A stretch of 64,000 nucleotides of DNA, taken from Adineta steineri (lineage: Eukaryota > Rotifera > Eurotatoria > Adinetida > Adinetidae). The first letter of the stretch is position 1. Every line of letters begins with the position of its first letter. The notes below the pieces were generated by a model. It searched no databases, was not told the origin of the DNA, and saw only the letters and a program-made list of their open reading frames with translations. The stretch lies in contig CAJNOI010000010.1 in assembly GCA_905250115.1 (NCBI GenBank), positions 498,768 to 562,767 on the forward strand, given 5' to 3'. This document shows positions 37,201-49,474 of the stretch, in pieces. Position numbers and translations under genes: made by a program.

Positions 37201-39392
37201 AATCTGGCGTGTGTGTGTGTGAACATATAAAAGGAATATACCCATGAGAAATGACCATTGATAAGAAAAACCGTCTGGTCAGTTATTTTTTTTCTCATTT
37301 AGTTTTAATACTACGTAAATCTATTGACGCGTGTCCAAAGAATTCTTTTGGTTTCACAACTTGTTCCATTGTTGACATTTTGCCGCCTTGCAATCAAACT
37401 GTTCTCTGTTAATTTATTTTATCGCCTCAAGCATATTTATATACATAGAAAGTAAGAAATGATGACAATACAATGAAACGAATAGATCGATCGATCGATC
37501 CAGGATTTCCTTTTTTGATTCATTTTCACACTCACTTGAAAGGAGTATATATGGATGTGAATGATTGAGTATGAAACAAAGAATAAAAGAGAAAAATAGG
37601 ATGGGCAAATTTAATCATTCAAAACATAAGATGATGTTTGTCATTTAATATGAAGAATTGAGAATAGTTTATCTATTCGATGACCTTGAGGCGCCGACAT
37701 TATATTTAAGTTGATCAAGATCGAATATAAACAATTCAGTTTTCTTCATCTCTCGTATATCGTTAACAGCATTGCAAGGCAATTGTCAAGTGCACTATGT
37801 ACTAGTATATATACGTATATGCATACATACATACATATACGGGATCAGTAAAGTAGGCAAAGACTTTATTATTATTATCATCATCATCATCACTGTTAAT
37901 CGCTATTCAAACTCTCTCATTCTCGCATCATCTTATATCAATCTCACAAAATTATGAAGCAAATAAAGTAAGAAAGTGAAATAGATCTCATAGGCGGAGA
38001 CAACGCCTTAAGTCAATCATCTTTTTTTTCTCTTTAAAGAGATTGTCCAGAATGAATATCTAATCTTATTTGTAACATGTATAGAAAAAAAATTCTCTAG
38101 TGAAAACATAACGCAATGAGCTCATCTCATGCACGAAGAAAAAAAAATATTATAAAATAGAAGAGAAAAATTAAATTGCATAACTTTCTTTCTATCTACT
38201 TATTCATGTTTTTAATAGGAAAAGAAAGCTGCTAAAAAGATGTATGTTCAATATGTGTTCTATCTTATTTTTAGTGTGTAAATGGAATTATCATTCGAGC
38301 GAATATTCGTTGTTAAGTTTGTTTTCTCTTTCTTAACCGTTAATGTCTAATGAGGTTGACACACAGGATGATATCGATCCACTTACACACATTGCCGAGT
38401 GTATTATTTGTAGGTGATAACCTGGCGTGAGACCTTTTCGTACTCATACATACAATCGAAGAGCTCATTACATTCATCCGATAAGAGGAAAGATGGATCG
38501 AATATCGATCATTTCAAGTTGTCATCAGTTCGACAACACATACAATATGAGACGAATAAGAGTGAGTACCCAATAAAATGCTCATACGTTCTTAGAAGCC
38601 TCTTGTATATGTATATATATATATGAGTCCATACATTATTTCAGCTGCTGCCGTTGTCTTCCTTCTTCTTTTTCTTCTTCTTTTACTTTCCTTAAAGCTT
38701 TGTTAGAGGAGAGAAAAGCAATTAAATGATTAACAAAAGCCTTACTATTGAAAGACATTCGCGTTAGACTAGTGATGATAGTCAGACGCGTTAACAATAC
38801 GATCTTACTTTTTCTCCACCCATTCTCATCGATCTCAAACTCGTTAGGGTTAGTCAAGCAAGGTCTTACGTACGTAGATGAATTAAAAGATCATGATATC
38901 TTTAGATACACACGCATGCACACACATCTGCATGTTGTCTGAATGTGTCGCGTCTCAAGATGTTTCCTTGCATCAATCTTTCGATCGTGCGAATTAGGCA
39001 AGTGTTGATAAGAAGATGGCGGTCAAAAAAGAGTAAAGCGTTCATAATTTTTTTCTCAGATGTGTTCTTTTTTTTAATGTTTCAATATTTGACATTCTAT
39101 ATGAATAAGATAAATATTGTTTAGGTCGGGAACAAATTTCTTATTCTCTCTTTTGCCTTTTTTCAACTGAAAGATTGATCGATGATCATCATCATCGTCG
39201 ATTACAGGAGAGAAGAGGAACGAGAAGGAGAGAGACAGGGAGAGACAAGAAAGAATTTCTCGTTGGAGAGAAAAAGAAAGAGAGAAAAAGAATAGAGAAT
39301 TCTTCTTCTCTTCTCATTTTTATACATGTTGAAAAAGAAGAAACAAAAGCTTATACACGAACATTATTGTATTTCTTCTGATATTCTAGATC
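34224..39392. other. Large intergenic region (5.2 kb)
   Basis: The longest gene-free stretch. I found no exon with domain support, no tRNA and no transposon. It contains simple sequence (a GATC run at 37487-37500, TA runs near 38610 and 36210), a 7-bp inverted repeat with a short loop (37031-37060, CCGTTCA/TGAACGG), and purine-rich DNA at 39200-39300. It is probably the cis-regulatory territory of the cadherin gene downstream, but that is inference. Confidence 0.45.
39013..39022 (+). promoter_or_regulatory. YY1-like motif AAGATGGCGG upstream of cadherin gene
   Basis: Matches the core of the YY1 site (AAnATGGCGGC) apart from the last base, 370 bp before the cadherin ATG. Chance occurrence in 64 kb is possible. 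Confidence 0.3.
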
Positions 39393-40894
39393 ATGATGTC
39401 AATTATTTTCTTTCTAATATTTATTTCCTCTGTGACTTCAATTTCACTTGATATTCGTTATCCACAATTTTTTCATCAATCTATAAATGATTCATCTGTA
39501 GAAATAACTGAAGGTAAAAGTGCTGGAAGTTTTATTGCATTTATTAATCTTATTAATGATACAAATATTATACCAAATGAATGGTTACTTAATATAACAG
39601 ATACTGATTTTAAAATTCAATCAAATGGTTTATCCTATTCATTAGTAACTACACAAACTTTGGATCGTGAACGAAAAAATTTCTATGAATTTTCTATCAA
39701 TGCTCAACATCTTATACCACCCTATGAAAAATTAACAAAGTTAATACGTATTCGTATACTTGATATTAATGATTGTATACCATCATTTAATCAAACTGTA
39801 TATCAAACAACAATGATACCAAATGAATCTACTTATACAATTACGGCATATGATTGTGATCAACCAAATACTGAGAATAGTCGAATTACATATTCTTTAT
39901 CAAATTATCAAGATCTATTTCATATTAATGAATCTACTGGTATAATTGAATGTATTAAAAATACGAATACATATGAACGTTATGAAATTATTGTTGTTGC
40001 ACGTGATCATGGCAAACCACAATTATCATCAACAACATTAGTACAAATTCAATTAGTATCATCAATGCAAAATAAAAATTTTCTATCATCATCGTCATCA
40101 TGGTTACATGTTGAACAAAGTCCTCGTAATATTCTCATACTTGCTAGTATATTAGCAGCTTTATTTGTATTTATATCATTATTTATATGTTTAATATGTT
40201 GTATAAAATATAAAATTAAACGATCGAAACAAGAAAATAGTTTAACAACAACAACATCAACAAATTTAAATAATATTCATTCAATGATAAGTGAAAGAAA
40301 ATTTCCTTCAACATCATCAACAACATCATTGAATGAACTTCAACAACATACAGCAAATGGACAATTTACACGTATTACAGATGATTTACATTTTGAACGA
40401 ACAGCAGTAAGTAAAAAAAAAAGAAAGAGAAAATGTTCTCTCTCGATCTCTTTTGTCGGTAGATATGTTGCAACATATTGTAATAATGTTTTTAGATTCT
40501 TTACGATGCAATGAATGTCTTTCCAAATACCTATTATTTGCCACTTAAACAACAAGCGGAATTAATTGAAAATATAAATAATTCAAATAATAATGATACA
40601 TCATCACATTTACCACAATCATCATCAACAACAAGTAGTCCAGTTTCAGCAACTGGTACTGCTACAAAAGCTTGTTCGGATGATGGTTGTTACTGTTCGA
40701 GTGATATGTCATCTGAACAATCGAATAATCTTCTACTACTAAATCCATCGTCACTATCAGCAACAACTTCGAAATTATCAGCAAAACATGTTCGATTTAT
40801 TGAAAATAATACTCGTGTCGATGGAGCTTTACAACGTTTTGAAAATCTTTACGGACCACAGACAACGTCGGACCATTGCGCTTCTTATGTTTGA
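39393..40894 (+). CDS. Small cadherin-like membrane protein
   Basis: Two exons: 39393-40406 and 40496-40894, ~470 aa. A signal peptide (MMSIIFFLIFISSVTS) is followed by two cadherin-type repeats with their calcium motifs: TLDRERKNFYEF (LDRE), ILDINDCIPSF (DxNDxxP), AYDCDQPN and VVARDHGKPQLS (ARDxGxP). One membrane span follows (ILILASILAALFVFISLFICLICC) and then a ~210-residue cytosolic tail rich in Ser/Thr/Asn. The tail has no beta-catenin-binding sequence that I can see, so it is protocadherin-like rather than classical. The tail contains KHVRF, which fits the PP1-docking RVxF consensus. An acceptor-like GATATTCTAG precedes the ATG by 3 nt. Short repeat number suggests a specialised or partially lost ectodomain. 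Confidence 0.85.
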
Positions 40895-43421
40895 TCTGTC
40901 AATCTTCTTTGTTTTTTGTGTATATGTATTTAAAAGAGAACAGTCGGTTGATGCGGATCATAAATTTTTATTCTCAGGTAGCCAATATTTATGTATATAG
41001 CATCCGACGGCGACGATGATGACTGACTGTGAGATGTCAATATTTCTTTCGGATATAGAATTAGGCTTGTGAGTCTTCAAAAGGTCAGTCTACGACATTG
41101 AGCATGCATGCATACATACATATATATATATATATACGTGCTCGCCACTCACAATCCGATTATCTCTCTTGTGCGCCGCAATGATCATAATACATATTGC
41201 GTGTGTGTTACTTTATTACTGTTACAGACGCGAGACGATCAGAAAAACAAGTTGACCATTTATTTTGCCTTTTCTTCGAGCCATCCAATTAGTAACTCCA
41301 AATGACAAAGCTGTTACTGCCATTCTTAATTGGAGTACAAAAGAAGGACTAGATTATGTTTAGAGTATGTTTATTATATGTTGAAAGTAAGAAAGAGAGA
41401 GAGAGACAGAGAACAAAAAGACAGAATCGCAGATGTTTGATTATTTATAAATGTAAAGAGAAAATGTGTGTGTATATGTGTGTTTAGTTACACTTATAAG
41501 GCTTCATTGGCATGTCATTGAAAACCGATTTATTGTCATGCTTTTATGATTTAAAAATATTTTGATGTGATGATGGACCCACCCTATAGTTTGACTAAGC
41601 ATACTTATTCATCGAATATGATAGAGAGACAAAATCAATTATTCATACATACACAAAAAAAAAAGAGACGATGATGAGAATTTAACAAGGTCACTCTATT
41701 TCAACATTGTGCAGGCAACTGTGACTGATCGAGTATCTATACAAAAAGAAAATGACTGAAAGTCTGCATGTGTTCTATTGTTTGATCTCGCATTCATTAT
41801 TATATATATCCGATTGTCTTCAAAAGGTTCAATTTGATAATTAGACGAATAGTTTTCATTCTTTTTCAATAAACATGAATGAATACATACGCATATATAT
41901 ATCTATTAAGACGGTAAATTGAAATTCTTGAATTCACACGCACACTTTTATTGATTCAATGTATCTGATGGATAGATAGACGTGTTTAAGTCGCGATGAT
42001 TAGACTTGATAAATAACAATACGGTAATAAGAATTTGTGATTATGATGATGTTGATAAAAATAAATGAATTTACTGCCTTCTGTATTTTTTCTTTTCTTT
42101 TCATATTGAAAAAAAACAGCTTGGAAGAAGTCATATATATGTATTTGATTATTTGCATCTAATCTATATTCTCAATATGTATTTATACATAGAGTTGTTT
42201 CTGTTTCAATCAGAATATCATAAAGACTAGCAGCATTCACTCTTTCTCTCTCTCTCTCTGTCTCCATTCAATCTAATTTTAATATTGATCATTGCCGGAT
42301 GATGGTGCTTAAAACAAAAAGGGAAGAATATTGACCTTCCTCAATAGCAAGAGTCAAGCTGCCTTTTTCCCTTCCTATAATGTGAGAAAAAAGCTCATCA
42401 TCGTACATTATTACTTTCTAAATAGCCGAATATAATCCAAAAATTGTTTACTATCATATAATTGTATAGTACATGTGAATTTTATATGATGCAGCTGCTG
42501 TTGATTGACCATTCTAATTGATAGTTCACTCTATAGACATCTTTACTTAATAAAATATCTTGCATTTTGGTGTTCTAGAAGAATTATATTGAATGATTGA
42601 TTGAATCTTGAATATGTTGTATTCTTTGTATTCAACTAGGAAAACAGACGATTACTTCTTTGTTCTATACAATCGCGTAATACCCGCTGGTGACGACTAT
42701 GACCAATTGTGATCGGTCAAAGAATAAATTGACGAATGTGAATAAATGTATGAGCATAAGGAATTGCCTATCATTTGAGCTTTTTATAATCCCATATGAG
42801 AAAAATGAACAAAAATTTCTTGACTTTATCATCTTTTATTTGATATCTCCTTTACAAAGTTATATCATATTTCTATCAACATTTAATAATATATATGAAA
42901 AATTTTCTATCATTTATAAAATCTTAAAATTATACTTCTCAAGCAAGATGAATAATAAGTCATATTTTGAAAAAAGATCAGTATATGCAACTAAGACATG
43001 CGTAGGCTGATACAAATACATGATTCTTTTTTCTTCTTCTTTAGATATATGATACAGAACATTGAAGTAATTTTATTTCATTGAGAATCTTAAATGACTA
43101 TTACAGTAGTTAGATTTCAAAGTAAATGAGCTTCTTATTTGTCAAAAAGATTTTAATATTTTGTAGGCATTCTTTGGATATTATACAAAAAAAAGACAAA
43201 CCAATTGTGAAAAGTTTTTATATAAATATTCCATATTTTACCTTGTAATCCGTCATAAAATAAAGATAACCAAAGGTGACATTTTATATGAGTCATGTTG
43301 ACTCTTATCGCTTACTTACTACTATTGTCATATACCACGATTATCGTCATCAGTAATACGATATACAATATATATATATATTCTACTACAATTTTATTTT
43401 ATTTATTCTTCACACAAATAG
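40895..43421. other. Intergenic 2.5 kb, no gene seen
   Basis: Simple sequence (TA near 41117-41137, GAGA near 41394-41410, CT near 42240-42260) in AT-rich DNA. No exon with recognisable product and no RNA gene. It ends with TTCACACAAATAG directly before the next start codon. Confidence 0.45.
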
Positions 43422-44276
43422 ATGTTCAAAAATAACGAATATAGTGTTAACGCTGGTGATGCAAATGGTTTTCCACCAGCATATTCGCGTCATCAACATG
43501 CATGTCTGACACTAAATATGACGGATCGTCTAAGATTAATTCAATTTCCAACACCAATTATTGATATTATTCGTCAAGCAATTCTTAGTAGTTGGCGTCA
43601 TGGTATACAAAAAGAAAAAAACTATGCTGGTGCATATGAATTCAAACTCAGAGGTACTCCTTGGTTTGGACAAGGAGTAGAAGCAGTACAATCTCGATTT
43701 ATGATGTATGTTTTATCTTTAATTTTCTTAATCTTTATAAAAAATATTTTGTACATAGGATGTCAGTTCTTTCAGCTTTGCATCATCAAGGATGGTATTT
43801 ATTGATGTCAACTGATATTTCAAAAAAACAAGCAGATAAAGATTCATTAATTTTTCAACTTGGTACTCCTCCACCACCAACATCATTTTTTTCTGTGTCA
43901 TTTAATGAATTAGATAAATTACGTTTAATTGGTGCTCCACCTGAACTTATACCAGCAGTTCAACAAATTCTTGGTACAGGTGCAATTCAACGCGAAGAAT
44001 GGGTTTATTCTCAAACAGCTTACCAATTTAAATTGTATGTAATATATCATTTTCCAAAGCTTTGTATAAGTAGTTTATATAATTTTTTTTATATTCAGAC
44101 ATGGTTATCCATGGGCAGGTAATGGTGAAGAAGCTGTTACTAGTCGAATAAAACTGCTTAATTTACTCGATTGTTTTACATCTTATGGTTGGCAATTACA
44201 TGCAAGTGTTGATATGAGTATAGGTCATGATGGCAGTGAAACAGATACTTGGTTTTTTCGAAGAGTTCAACAATAA
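43422..44276 (+). CDS. Unknown protein with two copies of one ~95-residue domain
   Basis: Three exons: 43422-43705, 43759-44034, 44099-44276, ~245 aa. I do not recognise a named family. The two halves are clearly homologous: DRLRLIQFPTPIIDIIRQAI aligns with DKLRLIGAPPELIPAVQQIL, AYEFKLRGTPWFGQGVEAVQSR with AYQFKLHGYPWAGNGEEAVTSR, and HHQGWYLLMSTDISKKQADKDSLIF with TSYGWQLHASVDMSIGHDGSETDTWFF. Conserved core: a FKL-x-G-x-PW motif, EAV-x-SR, GW-x-L, and a D-S-x-x-F/W strand end. There is no signal peptide or membrane span, so it is probably cytosolic or nuclear. From memory similar FKL-G-PW proteins occur in fungi, so horizontal origin is possible but unproven. The AG of an acceptor-like CACAAATAG touches the ATG. 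Confidence 0.8.
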
Positions 44277-44971
44277 CAATTGCTGTCGATTTCTTTATTT
44301 TTCTAATAATTTTGTCAATAAATATCAATTGCTAACTTTGTCATATATATAATTCATGATAAGTTTATTTGAATTATAAATAGTTTTCTCGAATATATAT
44401 AAACATTTAAAATTATTATAATCCCTCAAAATACAACTATGCAACGAGATTTAGAATAATAATAAAATATTTAATTCGATTAATCTACTAGATAGATGAG
44501 ATCGATTATTTAAAATGAATGTCTATATCAAACTTTACTTTTCCTAAGTGGAATAATGCAAATATAATTAACAAGAAGTTTTTTACTATAAAGATCAAAT
44601 ACTTCATTTCAACGTAAACCACTTGTGATAAGTGCATTTTCATTGACATTCTGTGATTTTTATTATATCAGAACAATACTTTTATATTTAAGCTTAGCTC
44701 ATTTCGTCTTTTATTGATTTATTTATACAAACAGCTAGATTAGAAATAAATTATTCTTTTAAAAATTTTTACTAAAAATAATAGAAGAACTGAACATGGA
44801 TGAAAGACTAACATTTATTGATTGCGACTAAGACGGAACAGATCAAAGTTTCTTCAAAACACTGTTATTGTTTGTTATGATTTACGTTTTTTTTGCTAAT
44901 AAACAAGAAAAAGAATATGAAATAATCTTTTAATAATATTTTTAGTTTATACCTTTTTCTCCTCGATTAGA
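44277..44971. other. Convergent 3' intergenic region
   Basis: 695 bp between two genes that converge. AT-rich, no exon identified; expected to hold both 3' UTRs. Confidence 0.5.
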
Positions 44972-46253
44972 TCAAGAAGAAAGACGTCGTTTTTTATTTA
45001 GGTTCCTCTGTTCCTTGATACTGAATTCATGCGAACAATTAGGACATGTAATATTATCTAAACTGAAATTAATAGACTAACATTTATTCATAAAAAAATC
45101 CATACCTGAACCTTTTGACTTTTCTTCTAAAACACAAATTATAAAACGATATGTATAAACGACAAGAAAAATTATTTATTCTTACTTTCGACAATTTCAT
45201 TTGATGTAACAGTTGTCTTTGTATATCGAATAAATCGATCATTTTCATCCGTATATCCAAGTGAAAATGCAATTCTTGCTTGAGAGAGTTCATACATATA
45301 TTGGAGTTCAGCAGTTGTTTTACAGTTCGGCATCTTATCTAAATATATGACATCAACATATTATATTTTATCATTCAATAAGAATTACCTAAATTTGTAT
45401 CACTATCAAAGAATTGTAGTGATTTTATATCTTTTAAATCCCTCTGTAGGGTTTTAACTATGACTAATTTAAGTCTAAAGTTCAATATATCATAAATATT
45501 TTGTATTTAAATACCAGAACAGCTTACAGTATTTCACCATCTTTAATATGTTCCGTAGTTAAAGGAATGAAAAATGGATTTTCATCCGACACATTAACAT
45601 CTTCATTAGATAACTGAAATTTATTCACATGCAAATAATGTTGATTGATTCGAGGCACTGTTATGAGAGCTACTTCAAGAAAATGATTATCAAGATTTTC
45701 AGGAATTCGATAGCCAGCTGCAAACTACAATTGTATTAATAAAAATATTTTAGTTTTGTAGTATATACATTTGAACATACTTTAATAGTAATATTCTGTT
45801 CACCATCTACCGTATGAACATAACGTGGTGGTTGAGGCTTACCAGCATTTTTTCCACCAACAGGGAAATAATCTGTTTTATATCGAATATCACATGGTGA
45901 TTCAAAGTCTTTCAATAAAATGAGTTGTTGATCGAAAAGACTTGTAGCTATATGATAATATTCATTTAGAAAAAAAATAAATAAATATTAGAATAACTAA
46001 GAAAGATTTACAAGAACATCGTCCATACCTTGATCTGCTGTTGTTACCTTCGTATTACCATAACTAGTTGCTCCTTCTTGGTTGCTAACATTACCGATAT
46101 AACTATCAACAATAGCTGCATCAATAGAACTGTGATTAGCACTTGCTAAAAAAGGCTTCCTAGAAATAAAATATCAAATAGTCATTGAAAAGAATCTTCT
46201 GATATTAAATATTATATTTACTCGACGGCAGCTGTTCCTATGTTATTTGACAT
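44972..46253 (-). CDS. Divergent Rel-homology (NF-kB-like) domain protein
   Basis: About eight exons from the ATG at 46253 to the TGA at 44972, ~305 aa. After a ~60-residue leader, the body resembles the N-terminal Rel DNA-binding domain: CDIRYKTDYFP occupies the place of the RFRYxCEG recognition loop, FLEVALITVPRINQHYLH resembles the VxLVT...HxH strands, FFIPLTTEHIKDGEILLKLVIVKTLQRDL the F-x-NLGI...VKK...L-x-RL segment, and ELSQARIAFSLGYTDENDRF the NVVRLCFQAF...G-x-F segment. The usual second Ig-like (IPT) dimerisation domain is missing; the protein ends with CPNCSHEF and a basic NLS-like NKKRR. If correct, it is a DNA-binding factor with no standard dimer interface. The family call rests on pattern memory, so confidence is moderate; the gene itself is well supported by splice phase. 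Confidence 0.55.
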
Positions 46254-47329
46254 ATTTAAAATTTTATTAAATTTTTAGATAGCAATCTACAAATGACAAA
46301 ATCGTATTAATCAATAGAATGTACTTTTTCATGTGATTGTTATCAGTAAGGGAAGTGATGAAAAAACATGTTATGCTCGACGAAAAAGAAAAAATGGGAA
46401 GACTTGAAACATCAAAACGAATGTATAAAAATAAATGTTGTTGATGTGCCCACGTTTTTTTTTTCTTTTTTTTCACCTTCATGACGATGACTGACGCAAT
46501 ACCTCCATGGTTTATCTTGTTTTTTGCTTATTTAGTTTTTTTTATGTCATCATGTCTCCTTTTGTTTTGAGACTTTGGTTGTTAATGTACAGAAGAACTT
46601 ATTGTTATTTAGTTGTTCGAAGAAGTAAAAGACGAATTATATTAATGGTTGATTGTTTCTCTTTTTTTCTTGTTTTTGTTTGCTTTCCTTTTTTTTCTCT
46701 TGTCATCATTCTTACTATCAGCTGTTAACACATTGTTGAGTCATTTCAATTCCATTGAGAACGAAAGAACACAAAACATAATTTATGAATCATAATGATT
46801 TTTCTATAGTCTTGTTATTAATGCTGATTTACTCATTTATATCATTCATTATCTTTAATTTTGGATATGTTCGTATGATAAATAACATATATATATATAA
46901 TCTTTTATCTATAACACATCTTGCTCAAAGAAATTCTGTTATCATCCAAATGCAGTGATACATAAATGACTGTTATAAAATAAATTAACTAATATTGCAA
47001 GTCTGATAATAAATCAAATTATAAATATATTAATATAATTATTTCAAGTCTAAGAGTTTTGTTTCTATGTTTTTTTCTGTATTTAATGATCTCTTGCTCA
47101 TTCTGTGTCTAGGATTTATATGCCTATTGATCTACAAAAACATGGATCGTAAACAAGAATTGTTCGTCTGTCTGCCCGTTGGTATAATCCTAAATATAAG
47201 AGATCTGATCTTTACATAGTGTCAGAGAATGGACAATGGATGTAGTGAAGAACGTAGGAGAGCAAAATTGACCTCTGTACAACCTTTCGACCACCAGTAT
47301 AAGTATATGCATGCATACACACTCACGAC

Positions 47330-47386
47330 AGAAAGAGAGAGAGAGACACACACACACACACACACATACACACACAGACAGACAAG
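47330..47386. repeat. Compound (GA)n-(CA)n microsatellite
   Basis: GAGAGAGAGA followed by ACACACACACACACACAC, then CACACAGACAGACA; plain simple-sequence repeat. Confidence 0.9.
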
Positions 47387-47980
47387 CAGAAAGAAGATAT
47401 GAAGAAAGTATATACACACGTACATACAGGCGCATGCACAGCAGGAGAGCTGCAGAGAACAGACAGTATAGAATGCATAGATGAACGAGCGGACGAACAA
47501 ATGGCTCGGCCACGAACTTTCTCTTTTTTCTGGCCGTGTATGTTTTACATACATTGATACTCTGATAGCATGAGAGAGTACGAGACGAAGAGAGAGAGAG
47601 AGCCGTTAAAGAGAAAGTGATCGACGCAGAATCCCTTAACGGCAGCACTCTGCACATTACTAAAACACAAATTCTCTCTCTTCGCTTTTTCTTACTCCAT
47701 GCTCGACGATGGCGTCCAGAAGATTCTGTTCGTCGTCGACGATGGCGTTGAGAGTTCTCCTTTTCTCCTCTTCATCACCACCCTCAACACCAAGTCTCGC
47801 ATAAACACAGGCATACACATTTACATACACAACAATCATAGAGGTATAGAAGAACACGAAAGAGATCCTGCGTGCTTCGGATTTTTCGACACTTTAGCAG
47901 GCGTTATATTGCGAAGAAACCGAGAGATGAACTTTACATGTAGGATGCGTGCGTGCATGCGCTTATGTTACATGATCTGG

Positions 47981-48016
47981 AAAGAAGAGAGAGAGAGAGA
48001 GAGGGGGAGAGAAGGA
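47981..48016. repeat. GA-rich microsatellite
   Basis: A (GA)n run followed by GGGGGAGAGAAGG; simple sequence that creates spurious open frames on both strands. Confidence 0.85.
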
Positions 48017-48296
48017 CGAGATATAAAGTAGGTTTTCGGGATGACAACGATAGTAAAAAGAGCGCAAAAAAAAAAGAAAACGATTTTAGGGGTGTCCTTC
48101 TTTTTTTTTCTTTTATCTATAACGCACGTACCGGGTTTGGCAAGTAAGACGTAGAAAGCCAGAAGAAAGAGAACGACAAGGACAGAAATAGGGCGTTGGC
48201 TCACAAGCTTTCGTTCGAGACGTATATACGCGTGAAGGTTCTTCATTTTTTTTTGACGCGTCATCGTTCCTCATGTGGTTGTTAGATAGTATCAAT

Positions 48297-48366
48297 GGGT
48301 AAAACCCTCGCTGTTTGAATTATATTTATATATATATATATATATATATTAAAATATAAATATATA
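48297..48366. repeat. AT-dinucleotide tract
   Basis: A run of about 20 TA units with flanking ATATTTATA-type sequence; self-complementary, so it could extrude as a hairpin. Confidence 0.8.
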
Positions 48367-49474
48367 GGTACGCTAATCCTTAGATCGAGTGTTAATCAGT
48401 ATAACTATTGTAAATTCCTCTATATTTTATTTAAAAACATCTAATCTTTTATGTAATTAAAATGTTTTTGTTTCGGATATAAAAACAATTTTTTATTATT
48501 CATAATTTATCAGTACGTAAATATATTTAATTTATCTATAATACGAATTGACTGGATGGGTAGAATAGAGCGAATAAGAAAAAAAAAACGTATCTATACT
48601 GTCGTTCTTTATGACTGCCTTTGCGTAGTACAGAATAGTAAGAAAAAAAACACGACAGAATTGTTTGAATGTACTTTTGAGAAACAGGGTGTATGAATAA
48701 CGAAAGAAAAGTTTTCTGCGACTGTATTATGTTCTATTCTTGTACACATCAATGACAAGCATGCCTTTTCTTTTCTTTTCTTTCGAATATTATTCAATGA
48801 AAGGTAGTCTTATAAAAGTACATATATATTTATATATATATGTATACGTATATATAGATGTATATGGACGATGTCCATTTTTTTCATATCCTTCATCATA
48901 TTCTTGCCCTTTTCTTCATTCTGAAATTCTTCTTCTTTTTTTTTTCTTCTCAAACAGCCATAAATAGGGCAGATGTTGTTGGCGTCGACAGAGAGATTTG
49001 AGTCAGTGACGAGCGGGCGGACGAAAGGAAAAAGAGGAGAAAAGTCGTCGCTCGCCATCATCACTCATAGGTAGTAGTCCGCCAGGAAGAAAGATTGTAT
49101 GTACAAACATACATGCATACACGTATATGCATAGCATATGCACAAAAACACATAAATCGTCCGTTCAGTAGCCGTCCAGCAACGTTTTCTCCGTTTTTCT
49201 CTCTCTTATACGTCTTCCTTCCTTCCTTTCCTTCAAAATTCAGACGGACACACATAAACCTCTTTTCTCTGTACATAGATCCATTGACACCAGAACGTCG
49301 AATCGTGTATTTTGTAGGCAACATTCGCCTATTTCTCTCTTTCTTATTCTTCTTCTCTCTTTTCCTTCTCATCGAACGACGACGAAGAACCGGCAAACTC
49401 CATATATTAGTTCACATTCTTATGGTGAACTGCTACTGACCGCATACACATAAGTATAAACATAAGTACACACA

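Larger units (their letters stand above)
46254..49474. other. Intergenic 3.2 kb, GC-richer and repeat-bearing
   Basis: Between divergently oriented genes. It carries GA and CA microsatellites (47330-47385), GA runs (47585-47602, 47981-48013), a TA tract (48328-48350), a 13-bp direct repeat TCGACGATGGCGT (47703 and 47736), and pyrimidine-rich DNA at 49190-49380. Long open frames on both strands here coincide with simple-sequence DNA and encode Ser/Cys/Arg-biased products with no domain, so I do not call them genes. Confidence 0.45.

Noticed and set aside
42690..43010. 106-codon plus-strand frame
   Set aside because: Lys/Asn/Ile-rich, no domain, no good splice partner; expected by chance in AT-rich DNA.
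47190..47660. Long open frame on the minus strand over the GA/CA microsatellite
   Set aside because: Its length comes from simple-sequence repeats; the product is Cys/Val/Ser-biased with no domain, and an overlapping frame of equal quality exists.
47699..48031. 110-codon plus-strand frame (MLDDGVQK...)
   Set aside because: Overlaps another frame on the opposite strand, ends in a GA microsatellite, no domain or splice support.
49061..49439. Frames on both strands just upstream of the SAM-domain gene
   Set aside because: Sense and antisense frames over the same purine/pyrimidine-biased DNA; no domain. More likely 5' UTR or promoter.
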